From NCBI GenBank assembly GCA_015039465.1, contig MU130036.1:213905-277904 (forward strand): 64,000 bases of DNA, in the 5' to 3' direction. Positions 34,811-47,078 of the stretch are shown in pieces. This stretch comes from Phlegmacium glaucopus. Lineage: Eukaryota > Basidiomycota > Agaricomycetes > Agaricales > Cortinariaceae. The notes under the pieces were generated by a model, which worked only from the letters and a program-made list of their open reading frames with translations, had not been told where the DNA came from and did not search any database. The position numbers and the translations under genes are program-made. The first letter of the stretch is position 1; each line of letters begins with the position of its first letter.

Positions 34811-35517
34811 GCCATCATACGGCCGTTGTCTGGGCAATTTTTGTTGGTGTTTGAAAACTTAGTATTGAGCCTTGTTCCCTTGGTGTTACATTTCATCATA
34901 TGTTACTCCAGTCCAACTCTGTCGGAATTGTCTCCGGTAGTCCGTACCCCGTTCCAGTACTTTCCCTTGTTTCCGGTTCTACTCCTCCTATGTCCGACTC
35001 TGAGACTTCTCTGTATCATTCCGACTCTTCCGACGATACTCCAGACCCATTACCACACCTTCACCATAACAACTATTTCTTTGTCATCACTTTCCCACTA
35101 TCAGTCAGCACACCAGCCATGGATTATTCACCCAAGAATGCAGGACCTTTTCCGGGAGCAGAACGCAGCACTTATATTTATATTCTATATTTCAGTTGCA
35201 ATTCCTTTTATATTTAAGTACTTGAACTTGTATGTTTTTCCTTAGTTCAAATATCAACCTAGTTTCCTCCTCCTAGTCATCCTCTAAGTTCCTGCAACTT
35301 CCGGTTCCACTCCATTCTGTTCTTACTCCGAAATTAGGACATGAAGGTTTAGGGTAGCACAGCACATATGCTGAGGCTATAGTCCTTTCCCGTTCCGTGG
35401 TTCTGTTCCAATCAGACTCTGTCCAATCCAGTTTTACTCTGACATTTTCCCTTTGTTCTAAACTTAACACTTGGGCTTGGTACCCTCAGGATAGGTACTT
35501 ACAACATCTATCTATGG

Positions 35518-35735
35518 GAGTACTTTACCATCCCCCACACATTCCAAGCAGAATCCAAGCAGAATGGTTGGAATTTGGTCGGAATGAGTTCTCAGTGAGA
35601 ACCCAGCCAAATTCCACTTGGAATGACTAGGAACCTCACATGTACTTTTTTTATTCTTTTTACTTGGACTGAGGTTAGAATTTGGTCAGATTCCACTTGG
35701 ATCCGCTCGGAATGTGTGGGGAAGGTAAAGTACTG
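35518..35735. mobile_element. MITE E4 (family E) with 8-bp target duplication
   Basis: 218 bp, the shortest family member. Perfect target duplication ATCTATGG (35510-35517 and 35736-35743). Termini GTACTTTACCATCCCCCACA and GTGTGGGGAAGGTAAAGTACTG. Arms of ccaagcagaatcc and gattccacttggaa type repeats, without the telomere-like centre. Confidence 0.88.
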
Positions 35736-36380
35736 ATCTATGGCTGTAAATTCTTTTGTTGAAAATATTTCTATGGACTACAATTTCTGGAAATTTCTGA
35801 CATTCATAATTCTTATATCTATAGAAAATGAGCTCTGTACAAAATTTTATGGCTAGGATTGGCTCTAGCCTGTTCAATGGAGAGGTGAGTGGAGTTTGAA
35901 CTTTGAAGTATGCAAGCGTTGTGGAGTGAATTGGCTGGCCTGGGAATGTGACTGATGTGACATTAATTTTCAAACACCACCTTTTGCGACTTGTGATGCT
36001 GGCAAAGTTCTCTCCACCATGTATTTAATCATTTTTTACATACATAGATATAACAGAAGCATATGTACCTTCAACAAAGCCAAAGGGCCAAACTGACCAG
36101 GAAATACAAGTCTAAGATGATTTCTCAAAAATATTCAAAACTAACCAACAATAATAATATTAATATATTTTATGATGATTTGACTCAGACTCATTATTTG
36201 AGGCAAATCCTGGCAAATTGGATGAGAAGGAAAATACCTGTATATGGCTGTTTTTGACCCATACCATCGAGGATTTAGGATGAGGAAATACGGGACGGCC
36301 ATCAAGACTTGGCAGCCATTATGGCCTGTAAAATGACGGCTGTACCCATAATACGGGTGGTGCACAGCCCTATTGCCAAC

Positions 36381-38741
36381 ATTCAGGTGCCGACGCATCC
36401 ACCCTTACCCAACAACACCGTCCACTGCTGCATATCAAACATTTGGTATCCCCTCCAAATCGGAGCGTAAATATACCGACAGGGTGTAAGGAATGGAGTT
36501 CATTCACACAAGCAAGCGCACGCATGAAAGACAATTTCCCATTTTAGAAGCATGTCACGTGTGACTTTCCTGTTCTGGGAAAAGTCACACACAGGAAAAG
36601 GGGTATGGGCAGGACCAGGTGTGCGCAAGGAAAATGAAAAATGAAGATATCTAACAAAGAGCTAGGACGCTCTAAAAATTTAATTAAACAGGATAATTTT
36701 CTTAGGATCAACAGCTGGAACAATTCATTTTAAAATTTCTTTCACTCTACATATAAAAGTAGGATAGATTTACTGTAGAAAGGCAGTGGAAATAGACCCC
36801 TCATAGATAGCCTCAGACTTAGAACTCATTCTCAAAAAGAGCTGCAAAACCTCTTTACTACATTTAATCTCTCAATATACAAAACACATTACACATACAA
36901 CTTCACGACTGCGTAAATTGTTAGTGTAAACATGCATCACATGACTTAAGCACCTGCATTATTGGAAATTTATTATTTCTGGCTTATCCTCGCAAACAAA
37001 GTAAAATACCAAAAGCATCCATATCGGACACTTGACCATATCATACTACTACAAGGGACCTGTCGTTTCTCAGTGAGTGGGTCTGGCAGGAGCAGGATAA
37101 TTGTGATTAGCCGAGTATTGGTGCTGAGAGGGCTGATTCCGCAAACTTAGCTGTGGCTCAACTTATGAAAGGTCATCAGGTAATTCAATTTTTTTTTCCA
37201 GTTCAACATTTTTAAACTGTTATTGACGATTTTGTAGCAGGTTTATGGCATTCCTCCAGGTTTGGGCGTGATTTCTCAGACGTCGCGGGGCAGAAATACG
37301 GTGTAGTCAATAAACACGGCAAAAGCTCCATGTGGCATCAGAACCTACTTTGTGCATGTGACAGATTACCTCTTTGTTCGGGGTTGTGGATAATAGGCGG
37401 GCCATGTAACCTTGCGAAACTGCTGGATTGGTCTGACAATATAGCCGGTCTGCATGGAATCCACCATTCCCTATTCACAATCATATCATGTTCGTTGAAG
37501 ATACTTATTGTCATAACCAATCCATTGCTGAATATAACTTCTGAGCTCGTACAACTAGCATAATATCATATTTTGGACATAAAAGATAGGCATAACTTGA
37601 TCTATGGAGGGCTTTGTCACAATGTGCTGTTAATTGGAGACATTCAAATCAAAATCATCATCAGAGACGGCAAGGTTGTGATAGGGCAGTCCTGTAGGTG
37701 GTGGTCAGCGTCATCGCCAAGGTAGATATAATGAGATGATGTTGTAGGTTATGGAATAGATTGGATAAGCCAACACGTCACGGAAAAACACTGAGTGACG
37801 CCGCAAGAAGACTTGGTAGCCAACAAACATTCTCAATCTGACAAAAGCGATTATACCCAGAAGACCATGGACCAGTCAGAATACCACAACACGGGACGAG
37901 TACAATACAGGGAGTAGGGGTATTTGTGAAACCGGAGCCTGTGTGTAGTAAATAAGGCGTCCTGCATCTGGATCCAGCCGACAGGTAAAGCAAATTGATA
38001 GGCATGTAGTTCATCAAGAATGATATAACCCAGTCTGATTGTAGATGACCTGAGCATACTTGTGGGAGACAGTGAATGGGTTTGGGTTAAATGACTAGGG
38101 TTGACTTTCTTGGATAGATCTGAAAGGGAAAGGTCAGTCGGTCAAATGGAGCGGGGTAAGGAAGGAAGTCACCAAACAAGCACGGAAAGGCAAAATCCCA
38201 GCTCAGAGGTATCAAGAACACAATTTGACGATGTCGTCAAGCGTGCGCAAGTTGCCATGTTAGAAAAGAAAGGTTTATAGTCAACACTTACGACGCAAGG
38301 TTGGTGAGTGTTTCAAAGCACAAGTCGACCTCCAGTGTATCATGTGGCTAGAGAGATGTATAGATGTTGAGTTAAAAAAACAGAATCTGGAAATCAGAAC
38401 AAAAACTGACGGCCATCGTTCATGTGACTTTTGTTCTTTTGACCCATTGTAGATAGGTCCCCGTTATCAGATCTGATTGGTTCAGGCCAGATCTATAAGA
38501 TTAAACAAAAATGGTAGATCACAGGATGGTATCAGACAGGTGAAAGAAGGAGTAAAAAAAAGGAACAGGTGTAAGTATTGTATCAAGAAATGAAGAGAGC
38601 AAGGACTCAATGAACAGGTGCCTAAAAAGAAAGGCAAGTTTGTGAAGGGAGTAATGATTAGTGGTATGAAAAGACTGGAGTTGAAATGGACCTAGTGATG
38701 TACGAGCCAAGTGAACTAAAGGCTTGTGAATTTCACATGCC
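36381..38741. other. No confident gene; decayed coding possible
   Basis: Short frames only. At 37200-37300 an intron-like GTAATT...TAGCAG is followed by VYGIPPGLGVISQTSRGRNTV, and on the minus strand at 38057-37851 a frame gives LGYIILDELHAYQFALPVGW. Both look protein-like but I recognise neither. A short inverted repeat (gtcacgtgtgac ... gtcacacac) lies at 36555-36595. Confidence 0.3.
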
Positions 38742-39188
38742 TTGAAGATGCCCTGTGTGTCATATACTTTGTCCCAGAAAATAAATGCAACTCACAAACA
38801 GCCTGCATATGGACATAAACCCTTGTTCTTGTGGGCGAGGATGGCAAAAAAAGGGCTGCAGGCCCTGCCCCCAGAATCCCTATTAGCAAAGCCGTATTCT
38901 TATACTCCCTCAGCAGTCTCAGTAGTAGCCAACATCAGCAAAAGCATCAAGTCTTTCAGGGCATCTTTTGATGTCTTTCGAAAGACCCTGAGACAACCAA
39001 AGACTGAAAAGACTGAAAGTCGTCACGTCTTTGATAAGCCCAGTCCATTTTCTCACAAGAGACACTTTTGTCTTTTAAAGTCAATATTCACTTTTAAATT
39101 TAGTGAAAGTAGCCTTTATTTTTAGGAAGTATACTGTAAAGACAAGTAAAGTACATCGATATTGGACTGCTTTGGGTCCCATTCAAGC

Positions 39189-41720
39189 CTATGCAAACAT
39201 AGGGTCATATAACGCTGCCTCGTTGTCATCGTCATCTGCTTCAATTACATCCATTTCAGCGCTCTGCTCTGCGTAAACCCCCTTTCACCTTCCTATGAAT
39301 GCAGTTGCACCGTCCATAATCGCAGCCCAGTGTGCATCTGGCATGTTATCGACCCATTTTTGATATATTGTGCTTCTCCGTTTGAGCTTCATCTTTCCCC
39401 GCTTCTCATCTAATATCTCATAATCACCCCAGTTTTCCTGCGAGAAACTTCCAGCTTTCCCACCTGGTGGTTTGAATTTTCCTGATACCGAGTACTGTAA
39501 TGCACGGTGAACCTTAACATTGAAATGGTCAGTCAACATTCCTGACTCCGAGTCAGAGCATATAAATCAACATACCGCTTGAATGGACAACATTAAAGCA
39601 CCCCATGGTCGGCTTGATGGTGTGTATCCACTGAGGTCCGGATGAATGCTTGTGACAAGCGCAAGGTAGACAGCCAGTGTTTTAAGTACCAACTGACCCA
39701 TAAAAAGACCCTAGTAGTTTTTGGGATCAGCCAGTCAGCTGGCAACATAAGCTCCGCAAAGGCAAGTACGTACCTTCATTTGACTGCCACCCTCCCACTC
39801 AACACTATCCGTAGTTTGCCACAAGAAAGGGCGATTTGTGTCGTTGTCGTTGCCTAGCATATCAATTACAAATTTTGCACGGTCTTTGACAGCTGAGATC
39901 TCTTGGCGATCGTATTCATCTTCTGAAGCAGTCACAGCTGCCTCTGCTAGACAGTTATAGATACAGGATGAAACCCCACAAAATACCTTTACAAATTTAG
40001 ACAAATTCGAGATGAAGATATAATATAACAGCGCACCAATTTTTTAACAACAACAAAGAGGCTGTAATTCCCGCTGTCTCCTCCATCATGTATGGTAACA
40101 GGGTAAATGTCACTGAAGACATGGTTCCACATAGCTGCAATATCCTTGTCGGGGAGTGATTCCCATGCATTGAGCTCCCCAGTAGCGTTGTAAGCCTCAA
40201 GGAGAGAACTTTTGTTGAATAAGTCTGAGGTCTTGGCAGGGAGATCCTTGAAAGTTGGTCGAGCCGTTTTTTTGTCACTGTGTTTAGAGATGCGAGTTGG
40301 TGCTCCTTCAATGTCCTCTATCTTAGCAATAGACTTTTTTTAAAAAAAAATAAATATCAGCACTCATAGATGTAGAAATTTTAAGTACTTACACAGTATT
40401 GGAAACCATTGGCGGTCTCATTGACAATATACTTGTGCTCAACTTCATCATCATCCAATGGAATTCCACCTGTTTCAAATGCTGGCAGATCATCATCATT
40501 TGAGCTGATGGTGGTGACGTGACCAGGTACAAGGGTGGTTACATTTGAGCCAGATGAGGCAGATCGACCACGATAAACGGAGACAACTGAGGTAGAGGAC
40601 GCTGAGCGGTGATTGCATGCCAGTGCATGCGGGAGAAGAATTTCTTCCTTTTCCCAATTTTTTTTCACACCCGATGGGAGAGATGTCGTTGATTTGGCCT
40701 TCTTGGGTGCTCTGGTAAAACAAGATCAGTGATGTGAGACAATGTGATTGTAAGGATGTCACTTGTCAAACGCCAGTAGCTTGGCTACTGCCTTCCGCTT
40801 GTTGACAACCTCATGTTCCTCAGAAGCTTCTTGCAAACCAGCAAGTTGGTCCCAAATTCCACACACCCAGTTCCTTGCAGTGACACCTTTCTTTTCCTTC
40901 TTACCACCTTGCCTGCCCAACTCGGTGTCTGCCTCATCATCTTCAAGCTCAACATCATCAAGCATGTCCTCATCACCATTGACTGGGACAAAGTCACTCT
41001 TGTAACTGTCCGATTCAACATTGGAAGGTACTATTTCCCTATAAATATCAGTCATTTTATTATCTTCTACCATATTAAGTAAGTACCCTTTCCTTATCTC
41101 ATACGATAAACATTGATCCAGCTTACCATCCACTTCCTCATAGATGATCTTCTGGATCATCTTCTTTTTACCTCGGATGTGAGGCACTGGCTGAGCATCC
41201 GAAATGTTATCATTGGCTAGTGATACACTACATGTGAGTAAGTCTCCAAAGATGGTGTGAAAGAAACTGACCATCAATTTTTTCAGATCCTTCCTGCCCT
41301 GATTTCTTGCGAGATGATGAAGGCATAGCTGCTGGGGCCTTTGCGCTGTTGTTGACTTGCGATGCTGAATTTTTGTGAGTAATTGTTATAACATAAAAAA
41401 AAAACTAACCTTTGACTTGTCCTGGGTTTTCTTCTATAGATCTTTGGCGATAAGCATGAGCAATAGAAGATGGGGGTTTGTTTGGCACCTCTAGTTGCAC
41501 TTTTTGTGTTTTAGCCTTCGCTTGAGCCTTGTTTGCAAGTGTCGCTGCTGTGTGAGTGCCCACCTGCCGCTTCGTCATCTTTTCATTTTTCTCAGCTGTT
41601 TTTCAGTCACGTTCAGCCTGTGCTTGTTGTGGTGTTTTACGACTATAGGCATTTTGCATCAGTCCTGGGTGCTTTTCTGCGTTGGTGTTACGAGTGGATG
41701 GTCAAGTGGGATTTGACATG
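39189..41720 (-). pseudogene. Accessory gene divergent from the Plavaka transposase
   Basis: Multi-exon minus-strand gene of unknown function ending ALYDPMFA then TAG at 39189. It starts near 41720 with a Lys/Ala-rich, coiled-coil-like N-terminus (KHPGLMQNAYSRKTPQQAQA, NEKMTKRQVGTHTAATLANK) interrupted by two TGA stops at Arg positions. Later exons: acidic stretches (DDVELEDDEADTELG), then TFKDLPAKTSDLFNKSSLLE, DKDIAAMWNHVFSDIYPVTI, KDRAKFVIDMLGNDNDTNRP and FKPPGGKAGSFSQENWGDYE. I do not recognise a catalytic domain; such proteins are common beside Agaricomycete transposases. Its position head-to-head with the transposase (116 bp apart) suggests it is the second gene of the same CACTA-like element, comparable in role to a DNA-binding TnpA; that is inference. 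Confidence 0.5.
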
Positions 41721-41835
41721 GTGAGTGAAAAAAAAACTACTGAGTCCATATCCTTGTTCCATAATCTGACACACGTGTTGTAGTTCTTCATTTTCCAAAC
41801 AAACAAGTCCAACTTTCTCTCACTACCGACTACCA

Positions 41836-44800
41836 TGCACCGCCGCGCCTAATACAAACCTGCTCTCTATCGCTGCCATTTCCCAGGCTGCAAAAAAGCT
41901 TGCAAGACTCCAGGAGGACTCACCAAGCACCAGGCAAGCTGTGTTGCGAATCCCCGAAATCAATACAAATTTTCACCGCTTCCACCATCACCAGTTCATG
42001 ACGCCTCTGTTGATCTCTCTCCATCACCTCCTCAAACACCACCTCCAAACCAAGTGCCATTGGAGGTTCCACCTACACCAAGCCAGAGTACTCCTCGACG
42101 AACGGTATGGACTGTGCAAGGTCGTTCAGGTATATATGTCCAAAAACACCCTTATCTGGATGGTGAGTTTTACATTACATAAATATTTTTACAATGCTGA
42201 TATATTATTTGCAGGTCAGCCATGCGACAATGAAGGCTTCAATCTACCACCAAATGCACCACCACCCCCCTGATCCTTCAGATCCCACTGATTACTTCCC
42301 TTTTCATGACGAGGACGAATTCCATATCGCTGACTTCCTTTTTACGCGCACACAAATGTCTGCTGGGAACATCGACATTTTGATGAATCTTTGGGCATCG
42401 AGACAGGAACGAAAACATGAAGAGGTTGATCCTCCTTTTTCCAACGCTAGAGATCTTCACACAAGAATTGACTTGATATCTCTTGGCGACATCGCATGGG
42501 AAGCTTTCAAAGTAATGTATGATGGTGAGGTGCCACCAGATTCACCTAGTTGGATGACCAAAGAGTATGAGGTCTGGTATCGGAATCCACTTGATGTTAT
42601 GGAAGCGCAGATTGGAAATCCAGCCTTGTCCCATGAAATCGACTATGCTCCGAAACAAGTTTTGGGCAGAGATGGAAAGAGGCAATACACAGACCTTTTA
42701 TCAGGTAATTGGGCATGGGACCAAGCGGTACATCTCTGTTTCAAATGTGAAGTCATTGATAGACTCATATGTTTCTAGGATGCTATTGCATCTAATCCCG
42801 ATACACATGGAGCGATGTTCTCACCAATAATTCTTGGGAGCGACAAGACAACGGTCTCGGTTGGAACTGGGCAAAATGAGTACTATCCGCTGATAGGACC
42901 CAGGAGACGTCTAGGGATGTAAACACACCATTTTCGCGGTTTCACAACCTTTGCAGTATACTCGCGGATGCTCACATATCGTTGCAGATACTTGCAGATC
43001 ATTGCAGGTCATTGCAGATCATTGCAGATCATTGCAGGTCATCGCACATACTCACACATACTCGCAGAACACTTGCAGATCATTGCAGATGCTTGCAGTC
43101 ATCACCAACATTCGCATTATCATTCGCAGTTGCCAGCTGTTCTTGCAATCATTAAACACAACTCAAACAAAGGTCACTCAGGTGACTGTATTACTCATCA
43201 CCTTTATTTTTATCTTGTCTCCTTTATTTGGCTCTTATCTCCTATGTTTCATTCCCAAAATACCGGACCCATGTGACTCCGCTTTAACCCACATTTTACA
43301 TTCCTGTTTCACCTTTCCGCACTTAGCTATTGCTAGTTACTATATTATTAGCAGTAGCAAGTAGGGTAACAGAACAGAGGAGAATGGACAAATTACCACA
43401 CTTTTGATCCCACCTTGGGAACGTTGTGCTAAGCTACTCTTGCACTCCTCAAAAATCATCCTGCAGACTTCGCTTTTTCTGCGCATTATCTCGCACTTTA
43501 AAGCGAATCTTCGCACCTCATAAAACCTCACTATCACCTACTGAAGAGAACTACATCAACCCCACAAACTGCGTACTACTTGTGGTCTGTCCCCACCGCT
43601 GGTACATCACCGCTCTATGCCTCGTTAGGCAATGTACAGAATCATGTACGCCACGCTCACTGAGATGCTGTGGCAGTAATCGGTTTTTTAGCAATACCTA
43701 AAAGTGAGAGATTTTGTTGATATTAGCAACCAATTATTCATTCAATACATTGTCTTATAGCTGGACGTGATCACCAAGATAGTGCAGCCTTTCAAAAATT
43801 CCAACGCCAGCTTTTTCATTCATCTCTGACAAGAATTCTGATGCCTCTGAGGCCCTGGATGGAGATGCCTCGCATCACATGCTGTGGCAATGGCCATTAC
43901 CGGCGAGTCATCTACGGTCTTGGACCATACATTGCCGATTATCCTGAGCAATGTTTGCTGGCATGTGTTGTTTCAGGGTGGTGTCCACGGTGAGTACTCA
44001 ACCTTCTGCTCCGTCATTGTAGTAATTCAGATATTGTATTATCTATAGCTGCACTGCACACACATTCAGATAACCTTGACAGAGAGCCTGAGGATGCCAT
44101 CCAGCGTTCTCATGAACATACAACGGCCCTGCATGAAGCATTTGATGGGGATTTGAAAGAATTGTGGGAGGGTTATGGCATAATTGGTGACATTGTGGTA
44201 GGTATTTTGCCCAGTGACAATATATGTTCTCATTTTATTAATTTTGAATTTTTCAGCCGTTTACAGTTCATTTTCCATGTGCGAACATCCATGAACTGTT
44301 ATCACCCGATCTCCTTCACCAGATTATCAAAGGAACATTCAAGGATCATATTGTTACATGGGTTGTCCAATATCTTGAGTCACAACCAAACGGAAAGTCT
44401 TTAGTTGTGGAAATGGACCATCGGTAAGCAGTATTCATTCTGAATTATAGATTAACCATTAAACAAGGACCATATCACCAGAATTTCTGTTGTTCTGGGG
44501 TTTTCTGGTCTTCAACATTTTCCTGATGGGCGCGGTTTCAAGCAGTGGACCAGCAACAATTCCAAAGCCCTCATGAAAGTCTTTCTCCCTGCAATTTCAG
44601 GGCTGGTCCCAGATGCTATGATACGTGCAGTCAGTGCATTCATGGAGTTCTGCTACCTAGTACAACGGTCACAAATTGATGAATCCATCTTAGTTTGGAT
44701 TAATGCCGCTGTTCAACGCTACCATGAAGAACATCAAATTTTCATTACTTTGGGTATCCATAATCACTTTGACCTTCCTCGTCAACACTCCCTTTTACAC

Positions 44801-45865
44801 TATCAATCCCCAATTCAAATGTTTGGAGCCCCTAATGGTGTCTGTTCTTCCATCACCGAATCCAAGCACATCAAGGCAGTGAAACAACCATGGCGACATT
44901 CAAGCTGGAACAACACAATCGGCCAAATGCTTCTAACAAATCAACGGGTTGACAAGCTGGCTGCTGCACGTGTTGATTTTGAGGAACATGGGATGCTTAC
45001 AGGTGTACAGGGTAATCCAACAACAACGCAGCATCCTCTGCCAGCCACTGTACCCACTCAAGCCGAGGTGGATGAAAATGAGGATAGAGACATGGAAGGG
45101 GAGACGTCAGAGGGCAGTGTACACCTGCCAAAACGCCCTGGTAAGTATGTTGGGATGTATTCTTTATCATTTTTGTTAGCTAAGACTCAATTTTCTGCAG
45201 CTCATGGATATCCCAAGACTCTGGCCGTTCTCTCTGATTTTCTCGCTATGCCTCAACTCAATGAATATATCTGTCGGTTCTTATATGATCAACAAAACCC
45301 TGATTCTGAAATATTCGGCATGGATGTTGGCTTGCACAACTGCCCCGAAATATCTCCAACTCTACATATCAACATTTTTCACTCGGCTCTCACCATTTTT
45401 CATGCTCCCAGTGATCTTTCCGGCACTGGCGGAATGTGTTGTGAACATATCCGCTGTGCTCCTTCCTGGCGGCGAGGCCCTGCCTGCCACGACTGCATCT
45501 TCATTGAGAGAAATCCCGATGAGGTGGGTTTTGCAGCATTGGGGGTGGCCCAAGTTCGGTTCTTTTTTTCCTTCCAGTTTGATGATGTAGTGTACCCTTG
45601 TGCACTCATACATTGGTTTGAAATGTTTGGTGATAGCCCCTGTCCTAATACTGGGATGTGGATGGTGCAACCTGACACGAGGCTGAGACAGCGGGTGACT
45701 TCAGTCATTCACATTGATTTGGTTCTCCGGGCAGCTCATTTAATTGGAGTTTACGGTTCTGAATTCATTCCACAAACGCTTACCCATTCACAATCTTTAC
45801 ACGCATTCAAACTCTTCTATGTAAATAAATACATAGACCATCATGCTCACGAAATTGCATTCTAA
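41836..45865 (+). pseudogene. Plavaka (CACTA-like) transposase, split and decayed
   Basis: Transposase typical of Agaricomycete Plavaka elements. Coding order: N-terminal C2H2-like finger (CHFPGCKKACKTPGGLTKHQ, about 41868-41930); proline-rich linker; FPFHDEDEFHIADFLFTRT; YDGEVPPDSPSWMTKEYEVW; YRNPLDVMEAQIGNPAL; IILGSDKTTVSVGTGQNEYYPL, where LTR-like repeat F1 interrupts; then LYASLGNVQNHVRHAH, RILMPLRPWMEMPRITCCGNG, PFTVHFPCANIHELLSPDLL, HQIIKGTFKDHIVTWVVQYL, and the long exon 44573-45865 with GFKQWTSNNSKALMKVFLPA, SSITESKHIKAVKQPWRHSS and MLLTNQRVDKLAAARVDFEE. Short GT-AG introns at about 42160-42213, 43701-43760, 43989-44048, 44199-44257 and 44425-44481. Damage: stop near 41851 (fits CAA to TAA), frameshift in a C run near 42268, TGA for Arg near 43651. 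Confidence 0.85.
42891..43609 (+). mobile_element. LTR-like insertion F1 in the Plavaka gene
   Basis: 719 bp, TGATAGGACC...GGTACATCA, flanked by CCGC(T) on both sides (42887-42890 and 43610-43613). TGAT...ATCA ends suggest a solo LTR. Removing it restores the transposase phrase EYYPL-YASLGN. The first 200 bp carry about ten units of ttgcagatcattgcagg. The rest matches F2 at 33021 in inverse orientation. Confidence 0.82.
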
Positions 45866-46509
45866 TTTCAAAATTTGTGAGGTTAGTAAAGTACCAGAAA
45901 GATCTCTACTATATATTCTAGAGACAATCAAAGAAGTAAGGCAAAGACAGAGACAGCATGAGTCCAAAGATATAACGGAAAGCCCAAAGCTAAAGGAAAG
46001 AAAGACTATAAAAGTGGGTAAAAGTTAAAGAAGGCAAAGCTGGAGAACCGGGGGTTTTGCTGATGAAGAAATACAGTATGTTCGGGGATTCACACGTCTG
46101 ACTAGCGCAAAAGATGATATGGGCCAAGAGGTTCAAAGAAATCAAAGTTATTTACTAAATGTTTGCGTATGCAAGGCATTGTTGTGCTAATTATTGTTTA
46201 TGCTGTTGTAACAGCAATTTTCAAATAACCGTCGAGGCCAGGTTTTGAGCAAGGCTCTCACGATCTTGAACTGGTGCACATTATTATATGAATTTCGTGA
46301 GTCGTCCGTTTTCGCGAGTCGATGGGGAGAGTTTCTCAAGCCTATCACCCCAGAAAATCGATGGGCACACTAGTCAGACCATGTAACAAAAGGCTCAATT
46401 GAATGTGAATGAGAGCAGAGTAAAAGCTTGATGCCCAAATAGTATCGAAAGACAATTTAGGGTTTATGGAAGGAATTGGATTGCCCACCAGCTCTTGTCT
46501 CTGAATATC
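45866..46509 (+). other. Purine-rich tail, then duplicated upstream region
   Basis: 45880-46040 is rich in aaag/gaca repeats (possible subterminal region of the Plavaka element; its exact TIR was not found). From about 46100 to 46509 the sequence matches 51595-51950 upstream of the secreted-protein gene, including atttcgtgagtcgtcc and gggcac-ctagtcagacc-tgt phrases, so a promoter region was duplicated. Confidence 0.65.
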
Positions 46510-47078
46510 ATGAAGTATACAGCGATCACTGCTCTCACTGCATCCTCTTGTCTTCCTCTCGTATGCCCTTGCGTATCCTCTCAGCCTCAGGTTGAAAATC
46601 TAGCTTATTCATTTTCAAATCTCCATCACACATCTAGCTTATGCTAATTTTGATTCTTGAATGATATTAATCACGCCCCATCCAGAAGACGGAAGACAAA
46701 TCTCGGGAAAAGAGGAAGAAGGGTATGCTCCTCAACCTCCAAGAGCCGAGTGTCAAGGTCAAGTGCAAATATCAGAGTCCATCAAATTGTTCACCTCATG
46801 ATGTGGATACCTCGACGGCACACATTCAAGGCCTTGGGGGCACATCAAGCTCACCTACAGGCGAGTACTTCCCACATCATGCTTCATATTGTCCAGTATG
46901 TCAGCATCTTTTTTCACGTCCCTGTGGAAGTCGTGACAGGACCGCATCAGACTCACATAACAATATAGGTTCACCGATGTACATGACAAACTCACTCCTC
47001 AACGAGTCCTCGTCCCTCATTGTAACCTATACCATCCAACGCATGGACATCCTTATCGGCAATGTGACCGGTATTTAG
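46510..47078 (+). pseudogene. Chimeric pseudogene: secreted-protein exon 1 joined to membrane-protein tail
   Basis: The first 85 bp match exon 1 of the gene at 51951 but with a one-base insertion (ctctcactgcatcctctt) that breaks the signal peptide frame. The match runs through the intron start to about 46665. From about 46680 it switches, in the sense of the minus-strand gene at 53609-55251, to that gene's cytoplasmic tail (HHASYCPVCQHLFSRPCGS; TSTAHIQGLG). No complete product is possible. The junction records a rearrangement between the two neighbouring genes. Confidence 0.75.

Larger units (their letters stand above)
34367..36372. mobile_element. Non-autonomous hAT-like element I (contains E4)
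   Basis: 2,006 bp with TAGGGCTGCACAC left and the inverse of TAGGGCTGTGCACCACC right, flanked by TTGCTGAC (34359-34366) and TTGCCAAC (36373-36380), 6 of 8 matching, both differences transitions. The TAGGG terminus recalls the hAT at 11497. It carries MITE E4 and an LTR-like stretch; the rest is non-coding with several short frames (34826-35245) that I do not believe. Confidence 0.7.

Noticed and set aside
34826..35245. 139-codon hydrophobic ORF as a membrane protein
   Set aside because: Low-complexity T/C-rich sequence inside a non-coding transposon; overlapping frame equally open.
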